Shown: one piece after another, positions 44,836 to 54,719 of the stretch | Layout: each line of letters starts with the position of its first letter | How positions within the stretch are numbered: the first letter of the stretch is position 1 | Assembly: GCA_009778325.1 (NCBI GenBank) | Contig: WRJZ01000043.1 | Coordinates: forward strand, 1-63,345 | Direction: 5' to 3' | DNA length: 63,345 nucleotides | Source of the DNA: Candidatus Endomicrobium neocapritermitis | GTDB taxonomy: Bacteria; Elusimicrobiota; Endomicrobiia; Endomicrobiales; Endomicrobiaceae | Translations under genes and position numbers: made by a program | Notes under the pieces: model-generated | Databases searched by the model: none | What the model was told of the DNA's origin: nothing | The model's input: only the letters and a program-made list of their open reading frames with translations

Positions 44836-45786
44836 TCAATTTAAAACAACGTCCTCTATGAAAACTTTATTTATGTACACTTTAACAACCGCGTTTCCGC
44901 TTGTCTGAAGCGGAATTGAAATTTTTTCTTTCGGTTTTCTCACCGCGTTTAATATATCTCTTTCGCCGTTATCGTCAACCAAAACAAGCCTTATTCTTTT
45001 ACTTCCTCCGGTGCCGGGAAGCGTATAATTAAACACTATTTCGCTTGCCGGTTTTTCGGCTTTCGTTTCGGCGGCAATATAAAATATCACGTTGTCAAAC
45101 TTTGAAAGATCGCTGTCGGCTTCAGGATACTGCCTTATTACGTTACCGGGCATAACCGAAGAAGAAGAAGCCTCGCTTTTCATTTCAACGGTTATTCCGG
45201 CTTTAATGGCCCATTCTCTTGCGTCAATGCCTTTAGCACCTTCAAAAGCAGGCATAAGCAGAGTTCCGGCCGGAGGCTGCCCGTCCGATATTACAAGATT
45301 TATCACCGTGTCTTTATCTACAGCGGATCCCGACGGAGGATCCTGCGACAATACAATGCCCTTTTCTCTGACCACCGAGTATTTTTTGGAAATTTCGCCT
45401 ATCATTAACGAAGAAGATCTTAAAGTTATATCAGCCGCGCGCACAGTCTGCCCTTTTAAGTCCGGCACATAAATCATCTCGCCGCCCTGGCTTATGGTAA
45501 CTTTAATAATTTTGCCTTCGCGCACATTCATTCCCGGCGGAGGAGCCTGTCTCAAGACCATTCCCGGCGGAACATTGTTGTTAAATTCTTCGCCTTCTTT
45601 TCTTACGCCAAGGCCGAGCGGAGAAAGTTCTTCGATGGCTTCAACAAGGCTTTTCCCGGTGACATCAGGCAGAACAATCTCTTTTTTCGTATGGATAACG
45701 GAATTCATTATTATATTGAACGAGTAATAAACCGCCGCTCCGATAACTGCAAAAATCAATAAAACCAATAAAATTTTTTTAAGCAA
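44836..45786 (-). CDS. Membrane-anchored PASTA-domain protein
   Basis: 316 residues. N-terminal membrane helix (KKILLVLLIFAVIGAAVYYSF), then three PASTA domains, e.g. IVLPDVTGKSLVEAIEELSPLGL and YVPDLKGQTVRAADITLRSSSL, and a C-terminal beta-rich region without clear family. PASTA domains bind peptidoglycan or related ligands, usually on kinases or penicillin-binding proteins; no kinase domain is fused here. The start is a TTG (45786) with AAGGGG six bases upstream. It lies between ilvC and rpe with HAP elements on both sides. Confidence 0.9.
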   Translation of the reverse strand: MLKKILLVLLIFAVIGAAVYYSFNIIMNSVIHTKKEIVLPDVTGKSLVEAIEELSPLGLGVRKEGEEFNNNVPPGMVLRQAPPPGMNVREGKIIKVTISQGGEMIYVPDLKGQTVRAADITLRSSSLMIGEISKKYSVVREKGIVLSQDPPSGSAVDKDTVINLVISDGQPPAGTLLMPAFEGAKGIDAREWAIKAGITVEMKSEASSSSVMPGNVIRQYPEADSDLSKFDNVIFYIAAETKAEKPASEIVFNYTLPGTGGSKRIRLVLVDDNGERDILNAVRKPKEKISIPLQTSGNAVVKVYINKVFIEDVVLN

Positions 45787-45800
45787 CTTAAACCCCTTTA

Positions 45801-45943
45801 AACGGCAGAGTGGAGAGTTGAGAGTGAAGAGTGGAGATAAAGTGTTTTCTGCGAGGCTTTGCCTCTTGAAAACTTATAACCGGTTTCGGCGAAGCCGAAA
45901 CACAACATCTTCACTCTCCATTTTTCACTCTTCACTCTTTCTT
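45801..45943. repeat. HAP element with 7-base arm units and a variant core hairpin
   Basis: Arms 45801-45838 (AGAGTGG, AGAGTTG, AGAGTGA) and 45906-45943 are complementary. The second hairpin is GTTTCGGCGAAGCCGAAAC (45883-45901). The first is enlarged: GTTTTC and GAAAAC (45844-45873) now enclose GCGAGGCTTTGCCTC. Confidence 0.9.
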
Positions 45944-45947
45944 TTTT

Positions 45948-46949
45948 CTACTTTTTAATCCAAGACATTTTTGAGCGCAGCCTCGCGCCTACTTTTTCAA
46001 TAGGCCTTTCGCTTACTTCTTTTCTGCACTTATTAAAAAACGGTCTGCCGTTTTTATTTTCATCAAGCCAGTTTTGCGCAAATTTGCCGGACTGAATATC
46101 TTCCAAAACCTTTTTCATTTCCGCTTTTGTGGAATCATTAATTATTCTTTTTCCCGTTACATACTCGCCGTATTCCGCGGTATCGGAAATTGAATAATTC
46201 ATCTTGCTGAACCCGCCTTCAAATATCAGGTCAACAATAAGCTTAACTTCGTGCAAACATTCAAAATAAGCGATTTCCGGCTGATAACCTGCTTCTACAA
46301 GAGTTTCAAACCCTGAATTTATTAATTCCACAACTCCGCCGCAAAGAACCGCCTGCTCGCCGAATAAGTCTGTTTCGGTTTCTTCGGTGAAAGTCGTTTC
46401 TAAAACTCCGCCTCTTGTTCCGCCGATTCCTTTCGCATAAGCCAAAGCCAGTTCTTTCGCTTTCCCGCTTGCGTTCTGCTCGACGGCTATAAGGCAGGGA
46501 ACGCCTTTTCCTTCTTCATACTGTCTTCTTACCAAATGCCCCGGCCCTTTAGGCGCAATCATAATTACATCCAAATCCGGAGTCGGAACTATCTGTTTAA
46601 AACGGATATTAAATCCGTGCGAAAAGCTGAGCACGGCGCCTTTTTTTATATTAGGCTTTATATCTTCTTCCCAAACTTTTTTCTGAACTTCGTCCGGCAA
46701 AAGAACGTGTACCCAGTCGGCTTGTTTTACAGCTTCCTTGACGCTGACGGGTTTCCAGCCGTCCGCAACGGCTTTTTTATAGTTGTCGCCGCCTTCTCTT
46801 TGGGCAACGATAACATTTAAGCCTGAATTTTTAAGGTTCAAAGCATGCGCGTGTCCCTGGCTGCCGTATCCCAAAACAGCGATTGTTTTACCTTTTAAAA
46901 GATTTAAATCCGCATCATTTTCATAATACATTTTAGCTTCTTTTTCCAT
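45948..46949 (-). CDS. ilvC: Ketol-acid reductoisomerase
   Basis: Second step of valine and isoleucine synthesis: isomerises and reduces acetolactate or acetohydroxybutyrate. About 333 residues, class I. NADP motif [19 protein letters not shown], and the metal site in [16 protein letters not shown] and [18 protein letters not shown]. Start is ATG 46949 with AAGGAG seven bases upstream. Works with ilvB, ilvN and ilvD nearby. Confidence 0.98.
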   Translation of the reverse strand: MEKEAKMYYENDADLNLLKGKTIAVLGYGSQGHAHALNLKNSGLNVIVAQREGGDNYKKAVADGWKPVSVKEAVKQADWVHVLLPDEVQKKVWEEDIKPNIKKGAVLSFSHGFNIRFKQIVPTPDLDVIMIAPKGPGHLVRRQYEEGKGVPCLIAVEQNASGKAKELALAYAKGIGGTRGGVLETTFTEETETDLFGEQAVLCGGVVELINSGFETLVEAGYQPEIAYFECLHEVKLIVDLIFEGGFSKMNYSISDTAEYGEYVTGKRIINDSTKAEMKKVLEDIQSGKFAQNWLDENKNGRPFFNKCRKEVSERPIEKVGARLRSKMSWIKK

Positions 46950-46994
46950 CTTACTGCTCCTTTTTAACTGCAATTATTAGTTGGTATTGTCTTT

Positions 46995-47468
46995 TTATTT
47001 TTTACTTTTTGCTGCCGGCTTTGCGGCAGGTTTTGCTTTAGGAGCGCTGCTCTTTTCGGCAGCTTCCATTTTTGCAATTTCGGCGGCTAATTCCTTCGAG
47101 TAAAAATCAGAATCTACTTTTGCATCCTTTTTTTGCTCATCCGTAAGCACATCCGAATATTTTCCGCTGTATTCTTTTGCAAGCTCTTTTCTCTGGGCCT
47201 GTATTTGTTTTATTTCTCTGTTTCTGCGTTCCACCAAAGACGTATTTTTATCTTTTATTGCGATGTCTCTGTCTTTTTGCAGTTTTGCAAGCTGAAGATC
47301 AAGATCAGCTTTTTTTTCTCTATACTCATCCTGCAATACCTTACTTTGCTCTCTTTGTTCATCGCTTAAATCCACATAAGTATCAATCGAGTTTTGCGCA
47401 TAAACGTTTAAAGAACCAAATACAAATGAAAAAGCAATAATGCCGGCAAAAACATAAATTTTCTTCAT
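46995..47468 (-). CDS. Small periplasmic helical protein (Spy/CpxP-like)
   Basis: 157 residues. Signal peptide ends NVYAQ. The mature part is charged and helical, with two stretches like LSDEQREQSKVLQDEYREKK and VLTDEQKKDAKVDSDF, resembling the LTxxQ motif of Spy/CpxP chaperones, and an Ala/Lys/Pro tail. A run of nine G bases (47470-47478) lies two bases before the ATG and acts as the only ribosome binding site. Function inferred only by resemblance. Confidence 0.72.
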   Translation of the reverse strand: MKKIYVFAGIIAFSFVFGSLNVYAQNSIDTYVDLSDEQREQSKVLQDEYREKKADLDLQLAKLQKDRDIAIKDKNTSLVERRNREIKQIQAQRKELAKEYSGKYSDVLTDEQKKDAKVDSDFYSKELAAEIAKMEAAEKSSAPKAKPAAKPAAKSKK

Positions 47469-47492
47469 ACCCCCCCCCTTTTTTTTAAACTA

Positions 47493-47549
47493 CAATTACG
47501 AATTACGAATAAAAGACCAAAAAGCCTTTTGCCGTTGATTCGTAATTGG
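47493..47549. repeat. Short HAP element (ATTACGA type)
   Basis: CAATTACGAATTACGAAT (47493-47510) is complementary to TGATTCGTAATTGG (47536-47549) in part. The core is only about 25 bases. It lies between ilvN and the Spy-like gene. Confidence 0.78.
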
Positions 47550-47551
47550 TT

Positions 47552-48031
47552 TCACTTGTTTCCTCTTGCCAATGCGACCGTTCCGGTCTGACACATTTCT
47601 TTTATGCCGTAAGGCATTATCATTTTAACAAAAGCGTCAATTTTTTCTTCATCGCCTGTTATTTCGGCTATTATTGAATCCTGCGAAACGTCAATAATTT
47701 TAGCCCTGAAAACATCAACCATCTGCATAATTTCCGCGCGGTTGGACTTAGTTACGTTAATCTTAAGAAGAGCAAGACCTCTTTCCACATAGCCGACGTC
47801 ATTAAAATCATTAACCTTTATAACGTCAACAAGCTTATTAAGCTGCTTTGTAACCTGTTCTAAAATATCATCATCGCCTTTGACTACTATTGTCATACGC
47901 GATATCGCGGGGTCTTCAGTTTCCCCGACTGCCAGCGAATCTATATTGAATCCGCGCGCGGCAAAAAGCGTCGCAATCCTGGCAAGCACTCCGAATTTAT
48001 TTTCAACTAAAACAGAAATTGTATGACGCAT
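47552..48031 (-). CDS. ilvN: Acetolactate synthase small (regulatory) subunit
   Basis: 159 residues from ATG 48031 (MRHTISVLVENKFGVLARI), AAGGAG five bases upstream; longer starts lie in a HAP element. N-terminal ACT domain (GVLARIATLFAARGFNIDSLAVG) and the second ACT-like half. It binds valine and adjusts the ilvB enzyme. A HAP element separates it from ilvB upstream. Confidence 0.96.
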   Translation of the reverse strand: MRHTISVLVENKFGVLARIATLFAARGFNIDSLAVGETEDPAISRMTIVVKGDDDILEQVTKQLNKLVDVIKVNDFNDVGYVERGLALLKINVTKSNRAEIMQMVDVFRAKIIDVSQDSIIAEITGDEEKIDAFVKMIMPYGIKEMCQTGTVALARGNK

Positions 48032-48044
48032 AAGAACTCCTTTT

Positions 48045-48178
48045 AACGACAGATAATAGAGTTTAAAGAATAGAGTATAAATATTGTGTTTCACCTTTGG
48101 CGAAACTGATTTTTAGGTTTTCGCTTCGCGAAAACTCGTTATCTAAACTCTATACTCTATTATCTATCCTCTGTCTTT
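48045..48178. repeat. HAP element with 7-base arm units between ilvN and ilvB
   Basis: Arms 48045-48082 (GATAATA, GAGTTTA, AAGAATA) and 48138-48178 are complementary. Hairpins GTTTCACCTTTGGCGAAAC (48088-48106, a variant with one mismatch) and GTTTTCGCTTCGCGAAAAC (48117-48135). Confidence 0.9.
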
Positions 48179-49912
48179 TCATCCGTTCATCCTGGTAATT
48201 ATATCATCCAGCGAAGCGCCTGCCGGAACCATCGGGAAAACGTTTTCTTCTATCTCTGTCCATATATCTAAAACAACGGAATTATCTGTTTCCAGCATTT
48301 TTTTAAGCGCAGGCTCTATATCTTTTTTGCTCTGCACTCTTATTCCCAAAGCGCCGTAACTTTCAGCCCATTTTACAAAATCCGGCAAATAAACAGGGCA
48401 TTTATCCCTGTCCGGAGTATTGCACAAATCAGGGCAGCCTTTACGTTTGGCAAGACATGTATGCGAATAATGTTTTTCGTAAAACATCTGCTGCCACTGG
48501 CGCACCATACCCAAATATTGGTTATTTAAAATCACTACTTTAACATTCGCTTTATTCAGCATTGACACAGCCATTTCCTGCATGTTCATCTGAAAAGAGC
48601 CGTCTCCAGCAATGACGATAACTTCTTTATCCATATTGCCGAACTTTGCTCCAAGCCCTGCCGGGAAACCGTATCCCATGGTTCCAAGCCCGCCCGAACT
48701 GATAAAATTTCTCGGCTTTGCCGCTTTATAATAGTGCGCGGCCCACATCTGGTGCTGCCCTACTTCCGTGGTAACTATGGCTTCGCCTTTTGTCATTTCA
48801 GACAGTTTTTCAATAACATACTGCGGGTGAACCTTATCATCGTTTCTGTCAAATTCAAGCGGCGCTTCTTTTTTCCACTTTTCTATTTTTTCTATCCAAT
48901 CTTTTCTTTCGGCTTTTTTTACCAAAGGAATAAGCTCTTTTAAAATCGTTTTCGCATCGCCGACAACAGGAATATCGCTGTCTATTATTTTCGCTATGGA
49001 CGTCGGATCAACGTCTATGTGAATAATGTTGGCGCTTTTTGCGAAATCGCAAACTTTGCCGGTGCATCTGTCGTCAAATCTTGCGCCGACGGCAATTATC
49101 GCGTCGGCGTTTTGCACCGCCCTGTTTGCCCAAAAAGTTCCGTGCATGCCAAGCATATTGAGGCTCAGCTTTGTGTCATGCGGATAAGCTCCGACGGCAA
49201 GCAGCGTATTTGTTACCGGAATATCGGATTTTTTTGACATTTCAAGAATTTCCGGTTCAGCATTAGAAACGACGACTCCTGCGCCTATGTAAAGTACGGG
49301 GCGTTCGCTTTTGTTTATAATTTCAGCAGCCTTTTTAATCTGTCCGGAGTGCCCGTGAATCGTAGGCTTATAAGAACGTATATCAATTTTCTCAGGATAT
49401 TCGAATTCACATATGCCGCGCTGAACATCGACCGGAATATCAACCAAAACAGGCCCCGGCCTTCCCGTAGTCGCTATATAAAACGCTTCTTTAATTGTTT
49501 TTGCCAGATTTTTTACGTCTTTAACCAAAAAATTATGTTTTGTCACCGGACGCGTTATTCCCGTCGTATCAGCTTCCTGAAAAGCGTCCTGTCCTATCAC
49601 CGCAGTCGAAACCTGCCCCGTAAAAGCAACCAGCGGCACTGAATCCATATATGCAGTGGCAAGTCCCGTAACTATATTTGTCGCCCCGGGACCCGACGTA
49701 ACTATGCATACTCCGGGTTTTCCGGTAGAACGCGCGTAACCGTCCGCCATATGCGAAGCAGCCTGCTCGTGTCTTGTTAAAACAAAATTCAGCTTTGAAC
49801 CGTGAATCGCGTCAAAAATCGGCAAAGCCTGTCCGCCCGGAAGGCCGAACACCACTTCAACGTTCTCCTTTAATAAGCTTTCAACTAAGATTTGCGCGCC
49901 TGTTTTTTCCAT
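48179..49912 (-). CDS. ilvB: Acetolactate synthase large (catalytic) subunit
   Basis: Makes acetolactate and acetohydroxybutyrate from pyruvate with TPP. 577 residues. Active Glu in LTRHEQAASHMADGYAR near 50; TPP motif GDGSFQMNMQEMAVSML and NNQYLGMVRQWQ. Between the KHYSHT segment and LPDFVKWAESYG there is an extra stretch with four or five Cys (CLAKRKGCPDLC...KC), not usual for this enzyme. AAGGAGGG is 8 nt before the ATG. A large inverted-repeat element lies about 24 bases upstream of the start. Confidence 0.98.
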   Translation of the reverse strand: MEKTGAQILVESLLKENVEVVFGLPGGQALPIFDAIHGSKLNFVLTRHEQAASHMADGYARSTGKPGVCIVTSGPGATNIVTGLATAYMDSVPLVAFTGQVSTAVIGQDAFQEADTTGITRPVTKHNFLVKDVKNLAKTIKEAFYIATTGRPGPVLVDIPVDVQRGICEFEYPEKIDIRSYKPTIHGHSGQIKKAAEIINKSERPVLYIGAGVVVSNAEPEILEMSKKSDIPVTNTLLAVGAYPHDTKLSLNMLGMHGTFWANRAVQNADAIIAVGARFDDRCTGKVCDFAKSANIIHIDVDPTSIAKIIDSDIPVVGDAKTILKELIPLVKKAERKDWIEKIEKWKKEAPLEFDRNDDKVHPQYVIEKLSEMTKGEAIVTTEVGQHQMWAAHYYKAAKPRNFISSGGLGTMGYGFPAGLGAKFGNMDKEVIVIAGDGSFQMNMQEMAVSMLNKANVKVVILNNQYLGMVRQWQQMFYEKHYSHTCLAKRKGCPDLCNTPDRDKCPVYLPDFVKWAESYGALGIRVQSKKDIEPALKKMLETDNSVVLDIWTEIEENVFPMVPAGASLDDIITRMNG

Positions 49913-49934
49913 AGTGTTTACCCTCCTTTAAAAA

Positions 49935-50066
49935 TAATCGGTTTTCTCTAAAAACCCAAAAAAGCACCGGTGTTTAAGAAGTGTCATCAAGGGTTTTAGA
50001 GTGTGTTCACACATATTACGCGCATGCGTGTAATATGTGTGAACACACTCTAGAGAAACCCGATTT
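49935..50066. repeat. Large inverted-repeat element upstream of ilvB
   Basis: Ends AATCGGTTTTCTCTAAAAAC (49935) and TCTAGAGAAACCCGATT (50050-50066) are complementary. Inside is a nearly perfect 56-bp palindrome, 49997-50052 (TAGAGTGTGTTCACACATAT and complement, centre CGCATGCG), and GGGTTTTTAGAG/CTCTAAAACCC can pair in another way. A similar end pair flanks 57524-57696 upstream of thrB. Confidence 0.85.
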
Positions 50067-50072
50067 ATAAAG

Positions 50073-51455
50073 TTAATAATTCAGATTTTGTTCTTCCTCA
50101 ATTCCAAGATTTTTTATGTTTGCATCTTGCGCTTTCATCTCTTCAACTATTTTTTTCATCTTTTCATACCCTTCCGGGTCGCTTTCTTTCATCTCTTCAA
50201 GTTCCGCTTCAATGGATTTATATACGTCTTTTGGGCTGTATTCAAGCGAATCAGTTTCATCATTTTCAATTTTTACGGGCTCTTTTTTTTCCAAAGCTTC
50301 ATTTTTCTTCGCAGGCGGCGCCGGCGGCGCTTTCTTCGGCGCGGAAGACTGTTGTTTTTTCTTGGCTTCAGCCGCTTCTTTCTCTTTCTTCGCTTCTTCC
50401 GCGGCAATAGGGATTCTGTAAGCCGCAGGATTGTCGGGAATAAGCCTTTTTTCAAGGACAGGCAAAACTATTTCTTCTATATTTTTCCATCCGGCAAAAT
50501 TCGTTAAGTGCATATTGCGCAGAACAAACTCAAAACTTTTAACCGAATCCAAAAAAGCTCTTGTTCTTTTTCTTCTCTCCGCAAGGCTCTCATTTTGAAA
50601 CCTTCCTTCTCTAAACATGCTTCTTAAAGGAAGCAGTATATGAGATTCGTTAAAAACGTCCGGATGAATATACGTGTCTGTTTTTACAAAATATTTAAGC
50701 AAGGCCGAAAAATAATCTCCGTAAAGTATCTCGGCCAAAACCGGAATTTTTTCGCCTTCAACTTTGCCGATTTTTTTAACGGTGTAAATGTTGTGAAAAA
50801 CTCCCGGCCATACTATTTTAATGACAATATTGGTTTTTTTATCTATAAAAAAAACGGATTTTTCTCCGGAATCGTCTTTAAGCCCCATCTCAATCACATT
50901 GCAGTAATACCCGGCAAATTTTTGAGTTCCGGCGTGCCTGTACCAAATCTCTTTTCCGGACTGCTCATACTCGCCGCGTATGCGCCTTAATAAATCAGAC
51001 CCGGGAAAGCCTATAAAATCTTTTGCCTGCGCGAAAGTCATTTTTTGGCTGTCTTTGGCCGCAAAGTTAGACACCGACCACATTATTTCGCCGTCATAAA
51101 TAAGATGAAGCTCCATGGGAGAAGTCAGGCTTTCCACATAAGAGCTCAGCCTGAGCTTATCATCCTGAACATACAGCTCCTGGATGACTTTATTTACAAA
51201 CAGAGCGTTTATTCTGTATGACATTTCATTGAGCGCGTTTATAAAATTCCTGACCTCCGAAGACTCATCCACGGTGCGTTCGGTTTTCATGTAAAAACTT
51301 TTGTATTTATCGAAAGCCTGCTCCGGTGAAAATATCGCGTTTTCGAGCATGCGGCGGGCTTGCTGTTCGTCAATTTTCGCAGGCGAACATGCAAAAAACG
51401 GCAATATAAAAGCCGAAACGGCAAACAATGATAAGAATTGTCTTTTCAAAAACAT
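50073..51455 (-). CDS. Lipoprotein of unknown function with Lys/Glu/Pro-rich tail
   Basis: 460 residues. LPFFAC gives a lipobox near residue 23. Residues 30-290 have a mixed alpha/beta character (FVNKVIQELYVQDDKLRLSSYV, HLIYDGEIMWSVSNF) that recalls outer-membrane lipoprotein-sorting carriers, but I cannot assign a family. From about 350 on it is Ala/Lys/Pro/Glu-rich, then a short acidic region. It sits between ilvD and ilvB, 17 bases after ilvD's stop on the other side. Confidence 0.8.
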   Translation of the reverse strand: MFLKRQFLSLFAVSAFILPFFACSPAKIDEQQARRMLENAIFSPEQAFDKYKSFYMKTERTVDESSEVRNFINALNEMSYRINALFVNKVIQELYVQDDKLRLSSYVESLTSPMELHLIYDGEIMWSVSNFAAKDSQKMTFAQAKDFIGFPGSDLLRRIRGEYEQSGKEIWYRHAGTQKFAGYYCNVIEMGLKDDSGEKSVFFIDKKTNIVIKIVWPGVFHNIYTVKKIGKVEGEKIPVLAEILYGDYFSALLKYFVKTDTYIHPDVFNESHILLPLRSMFREGRFQNESLAERRKRTRAFLDSVKSFEFVLRNMHLTNFAGWKNIEEIVLPVLEKRLIPDNPAAYRIPIAAEEAKKEKEAAEAKKKQQSSAPKKAPPAPPAKKNEALEKKEPVKIENDETDSLEYSPKDVYKSIEAELEEMKESDPEGYEKMKKIVEEMKAQDANIKNLGIEEEQNLNY

Positions 51456-51472
51456 TCTCTCTAAAATAACCT

Positions 51473-53122
51473 CTATTTAAGCACCGCGCCCGTGCTTGCG
51501 GACTGCACAAGTTTTGCGTATCTTGCCATATAACCGGTTTTAACTTTCGGCTCCGGTTTAACAGCTTTCGCTGTTCTTTCTTTTATTTGTTCGTCAGACA
51601 ATTCCACGTTCAAAGTTCTTTTAGGTATATCAATGCGTATAATGTCGCCTTCTTCTATTGCGGCTATCGGACCGTTTGACGCGGCTTCGGGAGAAATATG
51701 CCCTATGCACGGGCCTCTTGTGCCTCCTGAAAAACGTCCGTCGGTAAGCAAAGCCACGCTGTCGCTTAAACCCATACCGTGCAGCGCGCTTGTCGGGCTG
51801 AGCATCTCTCTCATTCCTGGTCCGCCTGCCGGACCTTCATATCTTATAACTACAATATCGCCCGGGAATATTTTTTTATCAAGTATTGCTTTCATCGCGT
51901 CTTCTTCAGAGTTAAAGACCCTTGCTTTTCCTGTAAAAACTTTCATCTTTTCGCTTACCGCGGCCTGTTTTACGACACATCCGTCAGGAGCAATATTTCC
52001 CTTGAGCACCGCTATGCCGCCTTCAGGCCTGTAAGGGACTTTCGCCCTTATTACGTTATCGTCAAGAATTTTTCCTTCTTCGGCTATCTCAATAATATTG
52101 CTGCCGGTGACTGTTATTGAAGGCAATAAACCTTTCTTAAGCGCTGAAAGTACCGCCGGCATGCCGCCGGCATTATCCAAATCTTCCATATAATGATCCC
52201 CCGCAGGCTCAAGACAGCATATCTGCGGAGTTTTTTTGGAAATTTCGTCAAAAAGTTCTAGCGGCAAATCTATGCCCGCTTCTTTGGCTATAGCCGGAAG
52301 ATGCAAAACGGTATTCGTGGAACCGCCCAAAGCCATGTCCGCGGTTATCGCGTTTTTAAACGCGTTCAAAGTCATTATTTGCCTCGGCGTCGTATTATCT
52401 TTTATAAGTTCGACGATTCTTATTCCGGATTCGTAAGCTATTCTTTTCTTTTTCGCGCTCACGGCAAGGGAAGCAGCGCAGTCTTTTAAAGACATTCCCA
52501 TTGTTTCCGTAAGACATGCCATTGTGTTTGCCGTGTACATTCCCTGGCACGAACCCGCTCCGGGACATGCCGCCATTTCCAATTCTTCGAGCTGTTTTTC
52601 CGAAATCTTGCCGGCTTGGAACTGTCCGACGGCTTCGAAAGTATCGCGCACCATCGAACGTTTTTTATGATCGTACATTCCCGTCATCATAGCGCCCGCC
52701 GTAACAACAATTGCGGGTATATTAAGCCTTGCGGCCGCCATAAGCATTCCCGGCGTAACTTTATCGCAGTTTGACAAAAGCACGAGACCGTCAAGCATAT
52801 GCGCATTGGCGACAACTTCTATTAAATCGGCAATTATTTCCCTTGAACCAAGCGAATAATGCATGCCGCTGTGCCCCATTGCTATGCCGTCGCAAACAGC
52901 CGGCGCGCCGAAAATAAAAGGCACTCCGCCGCCCGCGGCAATTCCTCTTTCAATATATCTTTCCAAATCGCGCATTGCGACATGTCCCGGAACCAAATCC
53001 GTAAACGATGACGCAATACCGATAAAAGGTTTTCCCAAATCTCTGGGACTTATTCCGGTAGAATAAAGCAAACATCTGTTCGGCGCTCTTACCGCGCCTT
53101 TTTTTATCTGATCGCTTCTCAT
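51473..53122 (-). CDS. ilvD: Dihydroxy-acid dehydratase
   Basis: Third step of valine and isoleucine synthesis. 549 residues. Iron-sulphur Cys in [14 protein letters not shown] near 120 and [16 protein letters not shown] near 190, and the Ser/metal motif [10 protein letters not shown] near 470. The ATG overlaps the cimA stop by four bases and has GAGG upstream. Works with ilvB, ilvN and ilvC. Confidence 0.98.
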   Translation of the reverse strand: MRSDQIKKGAVRAPNRCLLYSTGISPRDLGKPFIGIASSFTDLVPGHVAMRDLERYIERGIAAGGGVPFIFGAPAVCDGIAMGHSGMHYSLGSREIIADLIEVVANAHMLDGLVLLSNCDKVTPGMLMAAARLNIPAIVVTAGAMMTGMYDHKKRSMVRDTFEAVGQFQAGKISEKQLEELEMAACPGAGSCQGMYTANTMACLTETMGMSLKDCAASLAVSAKKKRIAYESGIRIVELIKDNTTPRQIMTLNAFKNAITADMALGGSTNTVLHLPAIAKEAGIDLPLELFDEISKKTPQICCLEPAGDHYMEDLDNAGGMPAVLSALKKGLLPSITVTGSNIIEIAEEGKILDDNVIRAKVPYRPEGGIAVLKGNIAPDGCVVKQAAVSEKMKVFTGKARVFNSEEDAMKAILDKKIFPGDIVVIRYEGPAGGPGMREMLSPTSALHGMGLSDSVALLTDGRFSGGTRGPCIGHISPEAASNGPIAAIEEGDIIRIDIPKRTLNVELSDEQIKERTAKAVKPEPKVKTGYMARYAKLVQSASTGAVLK

Positions 53123-54705
53123 TTTTTCCTCTTGGCGTGCGCGTCTTTTTTTATTAGTTTATACTCGACGGAATCCGAAAGCGCCTGCCATGACGCGTCT
53201 ATTATATTTTCATTAACGCCTATTGTTCCCCATGTTTTTGCCGAATCCGAAGATTCTATCAAAACTCTTACTTTGGCCGCAGTATTTGCTTCGCTGTTTA
53301 TTACTCTGACTTTAAAATCCGTTAAAACAATATTTTTAATCTCGGGATAATAATCTATCAGAGCTTTGCGAAGACAGTTATCGAGCGCGTTTACCGGCCC
53401 TTCTCCTTCGGCCACCGTATGTTCTTCTTTCCCTTTTATCTCAAGCTTTACGGTAGCCTCGGAAACAATTTTTCCTTCGGTATTTTTTTCAACCGCCACC
53501 CTGTAACTTTTCAATTTAAAAAACGGTTTAAAATCTTCAAGCGCTTTTTTTGTTAAAAGGAAGAACGATCCGTCGGCGTCTTCATACTGATATCCCTGAT
53601 TTTCCATACTTTTCACCGTGTCAATAACTTTGCAGGCTTTTTCCGCGGCATTATCGATTCCCAAAGCCATTTCGCACGCTTTGGACATAATATTGCTCTT
53701 GCCGGATAAATCGCTGACTAAAATACGTCTTTCATTGCCGACAAGCGCGGGATTTATATGCTCATAAGTTTCAGAGTGTCTTTCAATTGCCGAAACGTGT
53801 ATGCCCGCTTTATGCGCGAAAGCGTTTCTGCCGACATAGGGTTTCGAATCGTTTGGAACAATGTTTGCTATTTCATCGACATATCTTGAAAGTTCCGTAA
53901 GCTTTGCAAGGCTTTTTGCCGGAACGCATTTATAATCTCTTTTTATCTGAAGCGCCGGAATTATCGAACACAAGTTGGCATTGCCGCATCTTTCGCCGAG
54001 TCCGTTTATTGTTCCCTGCACCATAACGCAGCCTTCCTCAACCGCCATTATCGAATTGGCAACAGCGCAGCCCGAATCGTTATGCGTATGTATTCCGAAA
54101 CGCATATCCGGAAAAACCGATTTCACTTCCCCTGTAATTTTTTGTATGTCCGAAGGAAGCATTCCGCCGTTTGTTTCGCACAAACATATTACCGAAGCGC
54201 CGGCGTCCCACGCGGCTTTTATCGTTTGCAAAGCGTATTCTTTATTGCTTTTGTATCCGTCAAAAAAATGTTCCGCGTCATAAATAACTTCAATTTTTTT
54301 CGATTTTAAAAATGATATGCTGTCGGCAATCATTTTCAAATTTTCTTCGTTTGTCGTTTTCAAGGCATACTGCACGTGCAAATCCCACGTTTTGCCGAAG
54401 ATGCATGCGGCTTTCACGCCGCTGGCAACAATCGCGCGAAGGCTTTTATCCTCGCCTGCCCCGCAGCCTTTTCTTCTTGTGGAACCGAAAGCCGTAAGCT
54501 TCGCATTTTTTAAGCCGATTTTTTTTGCCTGCGCAAAAAACAGCTCGTCTTTCGGGTTTGAACCCGGCCAGCCGCCTTCTATATAATCAATACCGAAGAC
54601 GTCCAAAGCTTTGGCTATCTTTATTTTATCTTCAACGCTGAAAGATATTCCGGCGCCCTGCGAGCCGTCCCTTAAAGTCGTATCAAATATCATTATTTTT
54701 TTCAT
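53119..54705 (-). CDS. cimA: Citramalate synthase (CimA type)
   Basis: Condenses pyruvate and acetyl-CoA to citramalate, the threonine-independent start of isoleucine synthesis. 528 residues. [20 protein letters not shown] at the N-terminus and [13 protein letters not shown] mark CimA rather than LeuA. Metal site [13 protein letters not shown] near 205. C-terminal regulatory domain (VTVKLEIKG...[12 protein letters not shown]). No leuB, leuC or leuD is in the window, so the pathway must be completed elsewhere. Confidence 0.93.
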   Translation of the reverse strand: MKKIMIFDTTLRDGSQGAGISFSVEDKIKIAKALDVFGIDYIEGGWPGSNPKDELFFAQAKKIGLKNAKLTAFGSTRRKGCGAGEDKSLRAIVASGVKAACIFGKTWDLHVQYALKTTNEENLKMIADSISFLKSKKIEVIYDAEHFFDGYKSNKEYALQTIKAAWDAGASVICLCETNGGMLPSDIQKITGEVKSVFPDMRFGIHTHNDSGCAVANSIMAVEEGCVMVQGTINGLGERCGNANLCSIIPALQIKRDYKCVPAKSLAKLTELSRYVDEIANIVPNDSKPYVGRNAFAHKAGIHVSAIERHSETYEHINPALVGNERRILVSDLSGKSNIMSKACEMALGIDNAAEKACKVIDTVKSMENQGYQYEDADGSFFLLTKKALEDFKPFFKLKSYRVAVEKNTEGKIVSEATVKLEIKGKEEHTVAEGEGPVNALDNCLRKALIDYYPEIKNIVLTDFKVRVINSEANTAAKVRVLIESSDSAKTWGTIGVNENIIDASWQALSDSVEYKLIKKDAHAKRKK

Positions 54706-54719
54706 AATTTAATTACCTG

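Noticed and set aside
49913-50072. T-box or leader-peptide attenuator before ilvB
   Set aside because: No T-box sequence, no Leu/Val/Ile-rich leader frame and no clear terminator with a T run; only the inverted-repeat element.
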